From positions 2,356,501-2,420,500 of the forward strand of contig CM061097.1 of the NCBI GenBank assembly GCA_030770545.1: a stretch of 64,000 bases of DNA, written 5' to 3'. This document shows positions 12,576 through 26,400 of the stretch, in pieces. The first letter of the stretch is position 1. The number at the start of each line of letters is the position of its first letter. This stretch comes from Macropodus opercularis (Eukaryota > Chordata > Actinopteri > Anabantiformes > Osphronemidae). The translations under genes were made by a program, and so were the position numbers. The notes beneath the pieces were generated by a model that saw nothing but the letters and a program-made list of their open reading frames with translations, ran no database searches and was not told the origin of the DNA.

Positions 12576-14312
12576 ATATCATATACAGGTATTTAGTTTA
12601 TTTCCTTGGTGAATTAAAGCAGGAACACAGTCTGCTCTGTTTGAAAAAAATCACAAATATCCCAGACATTCACATTCTAAAATAAAAACCAAGTTATAAA
12701 TATAAATTGATATTATGTGCACATTAATGCTGAAACACACACATTCACAGGTAGACACAACACTGCATCTTTCCTTTACAAATGCTGGAGACCATTCACA
12801 TGTACAAATACTTAGTTAAAGTTAAGGAACATTATTGCAGCCGGTGGGGCCCTCCACATCTTTGGTCCACTGTTGGCTTTGAAAGTGTAAAAAGATGCAT
12901 AAATCCACTGCCGCCATGAGTGTTTATCATCCTTGATGCATCCTGGCTAAACAGTTCATGATCGTGGCTGATCTCCCGTCAAACACATAATATAAATATA
13001 CGAACGGCACTGCTCAGCCTGGTGACAGCATCAAATCATGTGTCAATATAAACAAGGAAGAAGATAAAGAGCAGCTTGAAAATAAATTATATGCATCTCT
13101 GCTTAAACATCTGTTACGTTCAAGTCTTTTTGAGTGTTTCGCAAAATACATTCTCTCAATGGCTGATTTCAAAGACCACAATAGCAGACAAGTTAAATGT
13201 GCAGGAGAAAAGCAGTATCAACAAAACACAAGCTACAGCAAGGCAGAGGAGAACGCGGCTCTGATCCCATCTGTTTGATTTCTCTGTGAATAAGGGACAC
13301 TTTGTAATTTTAAATAGCACAGCTGGTGTACAAAGGTTTAACACAACAGTCATGAATATATTACAAACAGCATTGTAATTATTGTAAACATGCTGTAGCA
13401 AGTAATCAGGAGTTACACACACACACGGGCAGAGGATTCTGCCACACGGACCCTTTTTTCATTTTAATACAGATGACAGACAATGATTTTCATCACTGGA
13501 TAAAAGCTTTGTCGATAACTACTTAGAGAACGATTTCTCATGTTAAACTGAAAGTTATAGCACAAAAAACTTTCAAAAAATACTCTCCATAAAAATATAT
13601 TACATAAACACATATTCAGATGAAACGTTAATGGCATCCAGTGAAGGTTGGAGCAAGTGAAAGGTGGTACTAGAATATAAAAACCTGCCACCACAAAGAT
13701 CTCCAGCAGTTAAATGAGCAGTTTAGTGAAATATCCTGAAACTGTCTGCAACTAGTGACATTATGAAACCATATTCCAAGATATAAGTTGTGCCTGTAAA
13801 GTTTTAATAAGGGTTTATATGTCAAGCCAAACTTCACAATGGATCTGTCAGTCAGGGCTTCGTTGTGCCCTGCGTGCACGAGCATGTTCCTTTACGTAAC
13901 ATAAGCATAAGCACGAGAAGCTCACACGCAGCTTTTTCTGTGAAGAAGGAACACTTTGTGATTTTAATAGCACAGCTAAGGTTTTAGACAACATGTGTTA
14001 AATCTGATAAGCTAATGTCAGAAATAAATGAGAAAGTACTCTTTGCTTTTCCAGTAGCCAGCTGAAAGATTTGTGTCCACATTGCCACCGTAGAAACACG
14101 GTGTTTTGAAAAGTCAGGCATCAAGATCTCCTTGAAAGACACTTCATAAGATTCCATCGTCATCCAAAATGCAAGAAAACTGAAAGCGGTCCTCTTGGTT
14201 TCTTTGTTGAGTTTTCTCTCGTGCTTTTCCTTTCAGATTAGTTTTCCCCTTTGCCTCCCAGTGTCTGCACATGTTCTCGTTTAAGGAAAAGTCTGCCGAG
14301 GTCACGTGACAG
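12576..14312 (-). other. vcan: vcan 3' untranslated region (inferred extent)
   Basis: Downstream of the versican stop the - strand is A/T-rich and without coding potential, as expected for a long 3'UTR. An AATAAA hexamer on the - strand at 12602-12597 is the candidate distal poly(A) signal, giving about 1.7 kb of 3'UTR. An ATTAAA variant at 13468-13463 could be used earlier. The region contains two diverged copies of a segment of about 65 bases (13279-13345 and 13932-13990) and a short CA repeat at 13415-13426. Confidence 0.5.
12597..12602 (-). terminator. vcan: Candidate vcan poly(A) signal AATAAA
   Basis: On the + strand this reads TTTATT. It is the farthest canonical hexamer before sequence character changes toward the hapln1 end. 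Position is the only support. Confidence 0.4.
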
Positions 14313-14470
14313 TCACTGCCTCTTCCGCTTCTGTTCAGTCCGGTCTCTCCTAGTCCGGTACAGCTGATTGTGAAAGCGCAGGGCCCTATCCGGCCAAGTT
14401 TTGAAGTTGTTGATGCTGTACAGATGATTGTGTTGATGCCTTCTCGTGAATGTCCTCTGGTAGCTCGAAG
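14313..14470 (-). CDS. vcan: vcan exon 15: C-terminal basic tail and stop
   Basis: Encodes the last 52 residues, starting PSSYQRTF, which aligns with the PSAYQRTY start of the mammalian versican tail. The TGA stop is at 14315-14313. The tail is rich in Arg, Lys and His and ends RRDRTEQKRKRQ. It diverges from mammals beyond the first few residues. Confidence 0.85.
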
Positions 14471-17400
14471 CTGTTGGACAGAAACACATATTAGCTCAAA
14501 AACGAATTATGTCCAGATTTAACACCGCAGAAAAGGTTTATCAACTACTTACGGTTCATGCAGGTGATTTTTGGGACATCCCATCGTCCATCCCCACGAC
14601 AACGGATTGTGGGGACGTGCCTCTGGATGAAGCCTCTCTGGCACTGGTACCTCACCAGCGCGTTGATCTCATACCTTTCACGCGTCTTGCCGAAGGTATG
14701 TGCGTTCTCCACCAGAGGAGGTTGACTGCAAGCCACTGAGAAACACAAGGTACAACAGCAATGAACTGGGGATCGCTACAACAATGGGAAACTATTGATT
14801 CAGACGACTAGTGCTAATCCAGCTCTTGTTGTACCTGTGCCCTTTTTGCAAGTGAAGGTAAGGTGGTAGTTGCAAGGGACGTCGTTCCACTGGCCATCTT
14901 CATGCCATATCATCACTACGCAGTCCTCACCAGAGGAGAAGAAGCTGTCAGGTTGGTTGGGCCTCCAGTTTTCATATTGCTGAAAAAAGAGCAAAGCACA
15001 GCGATTAGAGGATTATCATTCGAAGTCATTTCATGTGAACCTGAAAGCAAAAAACATTTAAAGATGTGGATAATCATTTGTCTGTTTCTTAACGTGCATG
15101 ATAATTATAAAACAACACGTGCTCTGACTTTCATCACACATTTTATGCTGTTTTAGCAAGTGACCCATCACTGTGATTCTGATTATGACCCACAAGAGGG
15201 AGCTGTGCGGTTTCCACAAGCACCTTAAACCCAGAAACGTTCTTTGTAGTTCAGCTGCAGACTCATAGAGGTCTCACGCCAGTAAAAATACACAAACACT
15301 TTCAAAACAGACTTATTGAAGTATGTTTGAAGTATGGACGTTTTCTGTGGTCGACCTCACAGTGTATGACTCTGTATGTTGGGAATCAATGACTTCACCT
15401 TAGGACCTGCCTGTGATTGTGTCTTTGGTGATAATGAGAAGCGTTACGTCACTTCATCGTCTGCATGCCAGGCATTACAAGACTACCCCACACACAGACA
15501 CGTGCTGTACATACATCCACACATTTATACAGTGCACACAGCTGTAATGCTGTGGACACTTTGCCTGGACCTGACGCTACCTGCAGTCTCTCAGCACATT
15601 CAAGGTTCAAACAGTTTCTTCAAAGCTGTGACCCCCAACTCCTCCAGTCATGCCCTGAGGCTCCGCTACTCTGTCATTATGGTTAACAAACACACACAGG
15701 CCGACTTCCTGCTCCGCTCACGACAGCTTAACAAATGGACCATCGGCTGCACATCAGGCCTTCATCCTCCTCAGAATAAGCAAATCAAATCACATGGACC
15801 GGTCCTTCACCCACAAACCATTTGAGTCCCTGCTGTTAATAAAACCCTATTTTCTGCACCGTAAACATAAGTATTTTTCCACAGCTTAAAAGCAGTGCTG
15901 TTGATTACAAAGACCGCTCAGCTGGGTATGACCACCCACCCAGAACCCCTGGGCTGCTTCTATCTGTTGTTTTCTCTTTCTGCAGTTGGGACAGGTGTTG
16001 CCCATCTGTGTCCTCTGTCTGGTGGCCCTTCCCCTGGGTGGCTGCCTGTTGCTCGGGCCTCATAGAGTGTGTGGGGGTTGCAGGGGGACCATACTGTACC
16101 TGCCCACGCCTGCCAAACTGCCCTCTTCACAGCGTTACTCACACCCTCATCACCCGTCAATCACTCAGCTAAGCTCATGTCTCAGTGGGCAGCCTGTGCT
16201 TATCTTTTGACCCCCCAGGCTTCTCTATGTTTTCCCCGTATGTTGTCCTGGAGGATTATCTTTGAAGTTAGGACATTTATCTGTACAACAGATTGCATAC
16301 GGTAATTAACCACTTTCCTGTCTGGGGTAGGGAGCCTTTAACAGCTACAATCACCATCCTGAACACTTGTGCACAACATTTATCAACTAGGTACATTTTT
16401 CTTCTAGCTCTACCGTTGAATTACCATCTTTTTGTCTCTCCTCTCTATCCACTCGATTGATTCATTGTTTTTTTGATTAAAAAGCTTGCTCAATGTTGGA
16501 ATGTTGGGTTTTCTATATAAAATGAGACGCTACGCTATAAAAGAAAGCTTACGCCAATAAACAGGACTCAGTGGTGCCTTACAGTATGTTCTACATCAGA
16601 CTTTTGCAGAGCAGTTACACCATATCGCTACACCCACTAGGGTGAGAAGAGACAGAGAATACGTCATGAGAAAGTCACCACAGCCTGAGAAAGAACGACT
16701 CTCCCTAGATGACTGGACCTATCGGCAGCATCATTCCCAAATATTTACTCTGTCTTTGTGCCATGTTTGTAGACACAAAATCATACGCAAAAGAAACTTT
16801 ACTTACCGCAGGAGTGCCGTCAGTCCAGCGAAAGTCACTGTCAAACATCTTATCGTTCAGGCCAATCCACTGATAGTCCTGTCCAAGACCTACCATGCAG
16901 GGCACGCAGAACACAGGACATTACATTCCTCCGTTTAGATTACGCACTTACAGCAAGTACAGAAGGAATCATTCCGTGTAAGGTTCATGAAGTATATAGT
17001 TTAATATTAATTATATGCAAGAGCAGCCTTTAACTCACGGTTAACAAACTGCTGCTCCTCATGGGAGAGGATGCTGGTGAGGTGAGCCCCCTGTATCCGG
17101 CACTCTCTCTCAGCTGTGTCCCAGTTTCTTCTGTGGGGGAAGTACTTATAGCAGTGGCCCTGAAACTTGTGCCAGCCATAGTCACATGTTTCAGTATCTG
17201 AAATAAAGGAAAGCACAGGGAGGAGGAGAAACCAGATTTAAACAAAGCCAGGTCCAACTGAAAGTAGACTGTTTGAATAAAATAAAAGTAAAATGCACTG
17301 CCGCTAAACATATTCCCCAAGAACTGGATGGTAGGAGAGTTTAAAACATTCCTGAAAGTACCTTAAGAGAAATAGACAAGGTTGAAACAGAGCTGAACGT

Positions 17401-20400
17401 CTACAGAACAAGTTGAAACTGCTACATTTCAAAATAAAACGTAATGAAATAACATTAACCTTCCTCTTGTGTTAGTTTTCTGTTACCATCCATGAGCAGA
17501 AGACATATTTTTAATAAATCAATCGTTTTAACAATTGTTTGGGTTTAATGATTTAAATCTATGTTTAATGGCTTTTATTGTGAAATGCGTCGGCGGAAGT
17601 ACGAGTTGAATGCTCCATGTAAATACCTCAACACGTGCTTGCTGTGGGTAGGACTGATAAACAGGTTTGTTGCTGAGAAACCGTAAGTAACTGAATAATC
17701 ACTGAAATTCTGTGAATTCTGTGTGGAAAGACTGAAAACTGTGTCATTCAATTAACGACAAACTCACCTTCTTCACAATACAGCCCAGAGTAACTTGGCA
17801 GGCACACGCACGTGAAGGAAGCCAGACGATCAACACACGTGCCTCCATTACGGCAAGGGTTTGACTGGCACTCATCAATATCTACATGAGACACAGATTT
17901 ATTAATGAAAGGAGATGGAAGGACCCCAACACCCATACTGTACATCTGTTTTATGATAAATTCAGTGTTGCTTGGGTGAACAATATCGCATTTAGATAAA
18001 ACAAAAACAAAAAAAACTGCCTACCTGTTTCACAACGATCGCCACTGTAACCAGGAGCACACCTGCAAGTGTTCACGCTTCCAAATTTGAAGCAAGATCC
18101 TCCATTCAGACACATGTCCTCTGTGCACGAGTGAATTCCTATAGCAATGTTTAAAAAGCAGATTATTATACAGGTATTCATTTTGAGAATATAGTTTTAC
18201 TCCACAATCCTTTTAAAAACAGTACCTGGAATTTCAACAGACTCGCCAATAATGGTGTGGCCCAGATCAAGACCTGTATCAGGCAGGATAGTAGTTTCCT
18301 CCCCTTGTATTGGTGAGCCACTTTCAGTAGGTAAAGGAGGTGAACTTAAGTGATTGTCGAGCTTGTTATCCTCTTCAGAAAATGGTTTTGACGTTGTCGC
18401 AACAGATTCAACTAGCGCCGAGTGGCTCTGGCCTGGAGCTGGTAATACTGTTGTGAGCTCTGTGTGGGTACTTGTAGGTCTTGCTGTGTAAGGAGCTTGC
18501 TCAGATTTGTTAGCAGCTTTGACTTTACTGGTCACATTGACACTAGAAGACGCCACCTTTGAAGCTTGGGTAGTGTCTTCCTTAAACACCTTCTGGATTT
18601 CTTCTGGTGACAGAAAATGTTGCCCCATACCGGGGATGTTTGGTTTCTTTGTTTTCATCAACTCTTCAGACGACGCACTGGTGAGATCTGATGCAGAAGG
18701 GATGACAGTGATGGCTGATGCTAGCACAGCTGGCTTGGTGGATGTTTTGTCTAAAAAGCCTTCAGTTCTATTTATTGATTCAACAATCTTACTGTCAGAG
18801 ATCTGAGAATCAGAAGGTGCTGTAGTAATGGACAGTGTGACTTCTTTAGGCCTTGTATTTTCAGGTAGTTTTGGAATGGATTCTAGTATAGAGTTGTTCT
18901 GTCCTTCACCATCCAGCCCTGAATAATCTATGTTCCCTGTAACACTGTCCTCTGGTAAACGTGTTGTCACAGTTGGTTCAACTATCCTATCATGAGCAGA
19001 AGAAGATAAACCTTCAGCCAAAGTACCAGAAGGTAACAGTGTTAAGTTTGAAATCTGGCTTGTTTTGTGACTTGCAAACACTGGGTGAGTTGTTGTCAGT
19101 GATACGTCCTGGGGTGAAGGATCGGAGTCAGGGCGATGTGTTAGTGTGATCTCTGATTTGACTTGCTCAAATGATTCCTGGGAAGTTGTTGGATGTAGTA
19201 CAGGGGTAACTGTGACAAATTGGACTAAAACATCCGGCTGTGATGGTGTTGATATCAAAAGGACATCTGATATGCTTGTTAGTTCTGAATCTTCTTCCGT
19301 GATTTTATTGGTAACCGACGAGGGGGAAGTATTAGTCTGTTCACTGGTTTCCATCATCATTTCAGGTGAGTTTTTCTCTTGGGAGGTGTTTTGATCTGCT
19401 TTATTTGAAACAGAAGCCACTGATGGAGTCTCAGAGCTGATCAAGAAAGACGCAGTTGGTGAAGAAGTTGTTGTTTCATCTATAGGTTTACTGGAATTCA
19501 CTTCCAAGGTTTCAAGTGGAATGTCTTTATTACCTGAAGATTCACCCTTGGAAGCTTCGCTGGTTGGGTTCACACCGCTGGGCTCAGTGGGCACTGCTGT
19601 GTGGGGTGTGACTGAAGGCATTCCAGTTTCAATGGGGAAAACTACATGTGCTGTAGTTAGTTCATAGTTTTCTTCAGGGGTTGACTTTGTAGACACTGTT
19701 TTAGCTGGGCTGGACTGAAAAGATGGTGTGATTGTCTCTTCACTCGATATCTCCATACTAGACACATCATCCACAGCTGATGGCTTGGAAGTAGACTGTG
19801 AATGTCTAGACAATGTTGAGGCTGATGACCAACTAGTGGCTGAGGTTTCCTGTATAGATGCTGGTGTAGGTGCAGTTCCTGAACCCTCTGGATCTTCTTT
19901 TATTACTAGCTTTGGTGCTGTGACACCTCCAGCTCCCTGTGCATGGATTGTTGGGTAAAATGAGGAGGAAGGAAGTATAGAGGTAGAATCTGCATCAATA
20001 ATGATTTTATCTTTGCTAATATGCTCAGGAGTGTGGCTGCCTTTACTCATACTGTCTGTAACCGCAGAAAACAGCTCCTCTTCATTTTTTGCATCCTCTG
20101 TGAATATTATGGATGTGCTGGTTGATGGTTTTGAAGCATGCAAGACCATGGTGGGAGTTTGCTGAGTTTGGTCGCTCCTGGCTCCTTGGCTACTACTGTG
20201 AGTAATGATTACTACCTGTTCATCTGTAATGTTGTTGTAAATAATGGACGGCATTGGGGTTGATATTGTTGGAAATCCATCTTGCTTTTGATCACTGCTG
20301 GATCTTATTGTGGAGAAGTCCTGAGTATGATCACGAATTGAAGATCCAGATATGAGGGGAGGCACAGTTGTATAGGATGTGCTTGATATAGCTGTGGCAG

Positions 20401-23400
20401 TTGCTTCAGATGTAATGGGGATTTCAGTATCTGGACTAATTTCAGGCTCCTGTGAGGTAACCTGCTGAGATGTTGGTGTGTATTGGTGTTTTTGTGTGAT
20501 GGCATCAGTGGATTGACTTGCTGTTGGGTCATTTGAGCTTCCCTTTGTCACTGAAACAGTGCTATATGGTAAAGGAGTTTGTTGTGTAGTAGTAACATTT
20601 ACGTATATCACAGAAGAGCTTGTGACTCCTAAAAAAGACGTTGAACTATCAAAGGTTTCAGCGTCTGAGTTGTCATCATTAGCTGATTCATCGTTGAAGA
20701 CACCACTTCCTTGCTCAGTGCTTGTCTTGTCTTTCTGGGGAGAAAGGGTTGATGACATGAATTTGTTTGTAGGCTTTGCACTGGGTTGAGGTGAGGATGC
20801 AACACTTAAGTCATCATTTTCATTTTTTTCAGTCTCATCTGTGAATGAAAAGTATTCAGTTTGGGTTGTTTGGGTTGTTCTTATAATAACACTTGGTTCT
20901 GTATCTAACTCGTCTAAACCTGATTCTAAATCACCTTCTGCGGATCCAGAAAAATCAGTGTCGGTGAAAGGAGACATTTCATTTGAAGTAAATGCTGTGA
21001 TAGAAGGAATTGCCATGGGTTGAGAGGTTTGAAGTGCGTAGGGACTTGTCGTAACAGTTGCAAAGTGTGACTGCTTATTTTCATCAACAAATATAGTATT
21101 TGATCTAAATGTTGCTAAAGTTGTCTGCTCCACAAAAGACAAGGATGTCTTTGTGCTCCTTAATGAAGAGCCATCAGAGACGATCTCACTAAAGAGCGAT
21201 GTAGATTCAGGTATCACAGTGGATCCACTCATAGGATTAAAATACCCATAAATAGTGGTAGCACTGTCTTGTCCAGCATCTGGCAGAATGGTTGGCTTCT
21301 CTGTGCTAAACAGTGAAGAACGAGAGGTAACGGTTGGATTTGAAGAACCACTTGTTGCTGGCTCATGTGTTGTAGTCCCAGCTGGAGCCTCTGTCCCTGA
21401 GACTGAGGAGACGGTGCTTTGTCCTGTTAAGAACTCTGTGGTCAAATCCAAACTAGTGGCACCAGAGCCGTCTGTGATAGTGGAGTCAGATGTAGATTCA
21501 GTTTTTGGTGTTGATCCACTGATGGAAGGGATGGATTCAACAAAAGAGGTGGAGCTTCCAATGACTTCTTCTTCAGTGACAGTAGATAACGAGACAGGGG
21601 ACAAAGTGGGAGACGCTGTTGTTGGAGTTGCCACTGACACACCAGAGGATGAGGAAACTGAAGGTTCCCCAGATTGTGAACTTGTTTCAACTTTTGCTGC
21701 CTCAGGTGAAAGTGCTTGTGTTGTTGTCCCAGCACTGTAGAGAGAGGATGTACCTGTGGCAGTAAACAATTCAGTGAATGCTTCTGAGGTTTTGTCACCT
21801 GAGCCTTCGTCAGTAACTGGAGTATGAAGAGAGCTGGCCTCAGTCTTTCCAGTGAGTGAAGTTGCTGAGGGTCTGTCTGTTTGACCTTTCACAGCACTGT
21901 CTTGTCCAGCATCTGGCAGAATGGTTGGCTTCTCTGTGCTAAACAGTGAAGAACCAGAGGCCACAGTTGGCTTTGAAGAACCACTTGTTGCTGGCTCATG
22001 TGTTGTAGTCCCAGCTGGAGCCTCTGCCCCTGAGACTGAGGAGACGGTGCTTTGTCCAGTTAAGAACTCTGTGGTCAAATCCAAACTAGTGGCACCAGAG
22101 CCGTCTGTGATAGTGAAGTCAGATGTAGATTCAGTTTTTGGTGTTGATCCACTGATGGAAGGAATGGATTCAACAAAAGAGGTGGAGCTTCCAATGCCTT
22201 CTTCTTCAGTGACAGTAGATAACGAGACAGGAGACAAAGTGGGAGACGCTGTTGTTGGAGTTGCCACTGACACACCAGAGGATGAGGAAACTGAAGGTTC
22301 CCCAGATTGTGAAGTTGTTTCAACTTTTGCTGCCTCAGGTGAAAGTGCTGCTGTTGTTGTCTCAGCACTGTAGAGAGAGGATGTACCTGTGGCAGTAAAC
22401 AAGTCAGTGAATGCTTCTGAGGTTTTGTCACCTGAGCCTTCGTCAGTAACTGGAGTATAAAGAGAGCTGGCCTCAGTCTTTCCAGTGACTGAAGTTGCTG
22501 AGGGTCCGTCTGTTTGACCTGTCACAGCACTGTCTTGTCCAGCATCTGGCAGAATGGTTGGCTTCTCTGTGCTAAACAGTGAAGAACCAGAGGCAACGGT
22601 TGGCTTTGAAGAACCACTTGTTGCGGACTCATGTGTTGTAGTCCCAGCTGGAGCCTCTGTCCCTGAGACTGAGGAGACGGTGCTTTGTCCAGTTAAGAAC
22701 TCTGTGGTCAAATCCAAACTAGTGGCACCAGAGCCGTCTGTGATAGTGGAGTCAGATGTAGATTCAGTTTTTGGTGTTGATCCACTGATGGAAGGAATGG
22801 ATTCAACAAAAGAGGTGGAGCTTCCAATGACTTCTTCTTCAGTGACAGTAGATAACGAGACAGGAGACAAAGTGGGAGACGCTGTTGTTGGAGTTGCCAC
22901 TGACACACCAGAGGATGAGGAAACTGAAGGTTCCCCAGATTGTGAAGTTGTTTCAACTTTTGCTGCCTCAGGTGAAAGTGCTGTTGTTGTTGTCCCAGCA
23001 CTGTAGAGAGAGGATGTACCTGTGGCAGTAAACAAGTCAGTGAATGCTTCAAAGGTTTTGTCACCTGAGCCTTCGTCAGTAACTGGAGTATAGAGAGAGC
23101 TGGCCTCAGTCTTTCCAGTGACTGAAGTTGCTGAGGGTCCGTCTGTTTGACCTGTCACAGCACTGTCTTGTCCAGCATCTGGCAGAATGGTTGGCTTCTC
23201 TGTGCTAAACAGTGAAGAACCAGAGGCAACGGTTGGCTTTGAAGAACCACTTGTTGCGGACTCATGTGTTGTAGTCCCAGCTGGAGCCTCTGTCCCTGAG
23301 ACTGAGGAGACGGTGCTTTGTCCAGTTAAGAACTCTGTGGTCAAATCCAAACTAGTGGCACCAGAGCCGTCTGTGATAGTGGAGTCAGATGTAGATTCAG

Positions 23401-26400
23401 TTTTTGGTGTTGATCCACTGATGGAAGGAATGGATTCAACAAAAGAGGTGGAGCTTCCAATGACTTCTTCTTCAGTGACAGTAGATAACGAGACAGGAGA
23501 CAAAGTGGGAGACGCTGTTGTTGGAGTTGCCACTGACACACCAGAAGATGAGGAAACTGAAGGTTCCCCAGATTGTGAAGTTGTTTCAACTTTTGCTGCC
23601 TCAGGTGAAAGTGCTGTTGTTGTTGTCTCAGCACTGTAGAGAGAGGATGTACCTGTGGCAGTAAACAAGTCAGTGAATGCTTCTGAGGTTTTGTCACCTG
23701 AGCCTTCGTCAGTAACTGGAGTATAAAGAGAGCTGGCCTCAGTCTTTCCAGTGAGTGAAGTTGATGAGGGTCTGTCTGTTTGACCTTTCACAGCACTGTC
23801 TTGTCCAGCATCTGGCAGAATGGTTGGCTTCTCTGTGCTAAACAGTGAAGAACCAGAGGCCACAGTTGGCTTTGAAGAACCACTTGTTGCTGGCTCATGT
23901 GTTGTAGTCCCAGCTGGATCCTCTGTCCCTGAGACTGAGGAGACGGTGCTTTGTCCAGTTAAGAACTCTGTGGTCAAATCCAAACTAGTGGCACCAGAGC
24001 CGTCTGTGATAGTGGAGTCAGATGTAGTTTCAGTTTTTGGTGTTGAATCACTGATGGAAGGAATGGATTCAACAAAAGAGGTGGAGCTTCCAATGACTTC
24101 TTCTTTAGTGACAGTAGATAACGAGACAGGGGACAAAGTGGGAGACGCTGTTGTTGGAGTTGCCACTGACACACCAGAGGATGAGGAAACTGAAGGTTCC
24201 CCAGATTGTGAACTTGTTTCAACTTTTGCTGCCTCAGGTGAAAGTGCTTGTGTTGTTGTCCCAGCACTGTAGAGAGAGGATGTACCTGTGGCAGTAAACA
24301 ATTCAGTGAATGCTTCTGAGGTTTTGTCACCTGAGCCTTCGTCAGTAACTGGAGTATGAAGAGAGCTGGCCTCAGTCTTTCCAGTGAGTGAAGTTGCTGA
24401 GGGTCCGTCTGTTTGACCTTTCACAGCACTGTCTTGTCCAGCATCTGGCAGAATGGTTGGCTTCTCTGTGCTAAACAGTGAAGAACCAGAGGCCACAGTT
24501 GGATTTGAAGAACCACTTGTTGCGGACTCTTGTGTTGTAGTCCCAGCTGGAGCCTCTGTCCCTGAGACTGAGGAGACGGTGCTTTTTCCAGTTAAGAACT
24601 CTGTGGTCAAATCCAAACTAGTGGCACCAGAGCCGTCTGTGATAGTGAAGTCAGATGTAGATTCAGTTTTTGTTGTAGATCCACTGATGGAAGGAATGGA
24701 TTCAACAAAAGAGGTGGAGCTTCCAATGACTTCTTCTTCAGTGACAGTAGATAACGAGACAGGAGACAAAGTGGGAGACGCTGTTGTTGGAGTTGCCACT
24801 GACACACCAGAAGATGAGGAAACTGAAGGTTCCCCAGATTGTGAAGTTGTTTCAACTTTTGCTGCCTCAGGTGAAAGTGCTGTTGTTGTTGTCTCAGCAC
24901 TGTAGAGAGAGGATGTACCTGTGGCAGTAAACAAGTCAGTGAATGCTTCTGAGGTTTTGTCACCTGAGCCTTCGTCAGTAACTGGAGTATAAAGAGAGCT
25001 GGTCTCAGTCTTTCCAGTGACTGAAGTTGATGAGGGTCTGTCTGATTGATCTGTCACAGCACTGTCTTGTCCAGCATCTGGCAGAATGGTTGGCTTCTCT
25101 GTGCTAAACAGCGAAGAACCAGAGGCAACAGTTGGATTTGAAGAACCACTTGTTGCGGGCTCATGTGTTGTAGTCCCAGCTGGAGCCTCTGTCCCTGAGA
25201 CTGAGGAGACGGTGCTTTGTCCAGTTAAGAACTCTGTGGTCAAATCCAAACTAGTGGCACCAGAGCCGTCTGTGATAGTGGAGTCAGATGTAGATTCAGT
25301 TTTTGGTGTTGATCCACTGATGGAAGGAATGGATTCAACAAAAGAGGTGGAGCTTCCAATGACTTCTTCTTCAGTGACAGTAGATAACGAGACAGGAGAC
25401 AAAGTGGGAGACGCTGTTGTTGGAGTTGCCACTGACACACCAGAGGATGAGGAAACTGAAGGTTCCCCAGATTGTGAAGTTGTTTCAACTTTTGCTGCCT
25501 CAGGTGAAAGTGCTGTTGTTGTTGTCCCAGCACTGTAGAGAGAGGATGTACCTGTGGCAGTAAACAAGTCAGTGAATGCTTCTGAGGTTTTGACACCTGA
25601 GCCTTCGTCAGTAACTGGAGTATAGAGAGAGCTGGCCTCAGTCTTTCCAGTGAGTGAAGTTACTGAGGGTCTGTCTGTTTGACCTGTCACGGCACTGTCT
25701 TGTCCAGCATCTGGCAGAATGGTTGGCTTCTCTGTGCTAAACAGTGAAGAACCAGAGGCCACAGTTGGATTTGAAGAACCACTTGTTGCTGGCTCATGTG
25801 TTGTAGTCCCAGCTGGAGCCTCTGTCCCTGAGACTGAGGAGACGGTGCTTTGTCCAGTTAAGAACTCTGTGGTCAAATCCAAACTAGTGGCACCAGAGCC
25901 GTCTGTGATAGTGGAGTCAGATGTAGATTCAGTTTTTGGTGTTGATCCACTGATGGAAGGAATGGATTCAACAAAAGAGGTGGAGCTTCCAATGACTTCT
26001 TCTTCAGTGACAGTAGATAACGAGACAGGAGACAAAGTGGGAGACGCTGTTGTTGGAGTTGCCACTGACACACCAGAAGATGAGGAAACTGAAGGTTCCC
26101 CAGATTGTGAACTTGCTTCAACCTTTGCTGCCTCAGGTGAAAGTGCTGCTGTTGTTGTCTCAGCACTGTAGAGAGAGGATGTACCTGTGGCAGTAAACAA
26201 GTCAGTGAATGCTTCTGAGGTTTTGTCACCTGAGCCTTCGTCAGTAACTGGAGTATGAAGAGAGCTGGCCTCAGTCTTTCCAGTGAGTGAAGTTGCTGAG
26301 GGTCCGTCTGTTTGACCTTTCACAGCACTGTCTTGTCCAGCATCTGGCAGAATGGTTGGCTTCTCTGTGCTAAACAGTGAAGAACCAGAGGCCACAGTTG

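Noticed and set aside
15376..15825. 149-codon + strand open frame
   Set aside because: It lies antisense in vcan intron 12, has no domain, and overlaps other chance frames.
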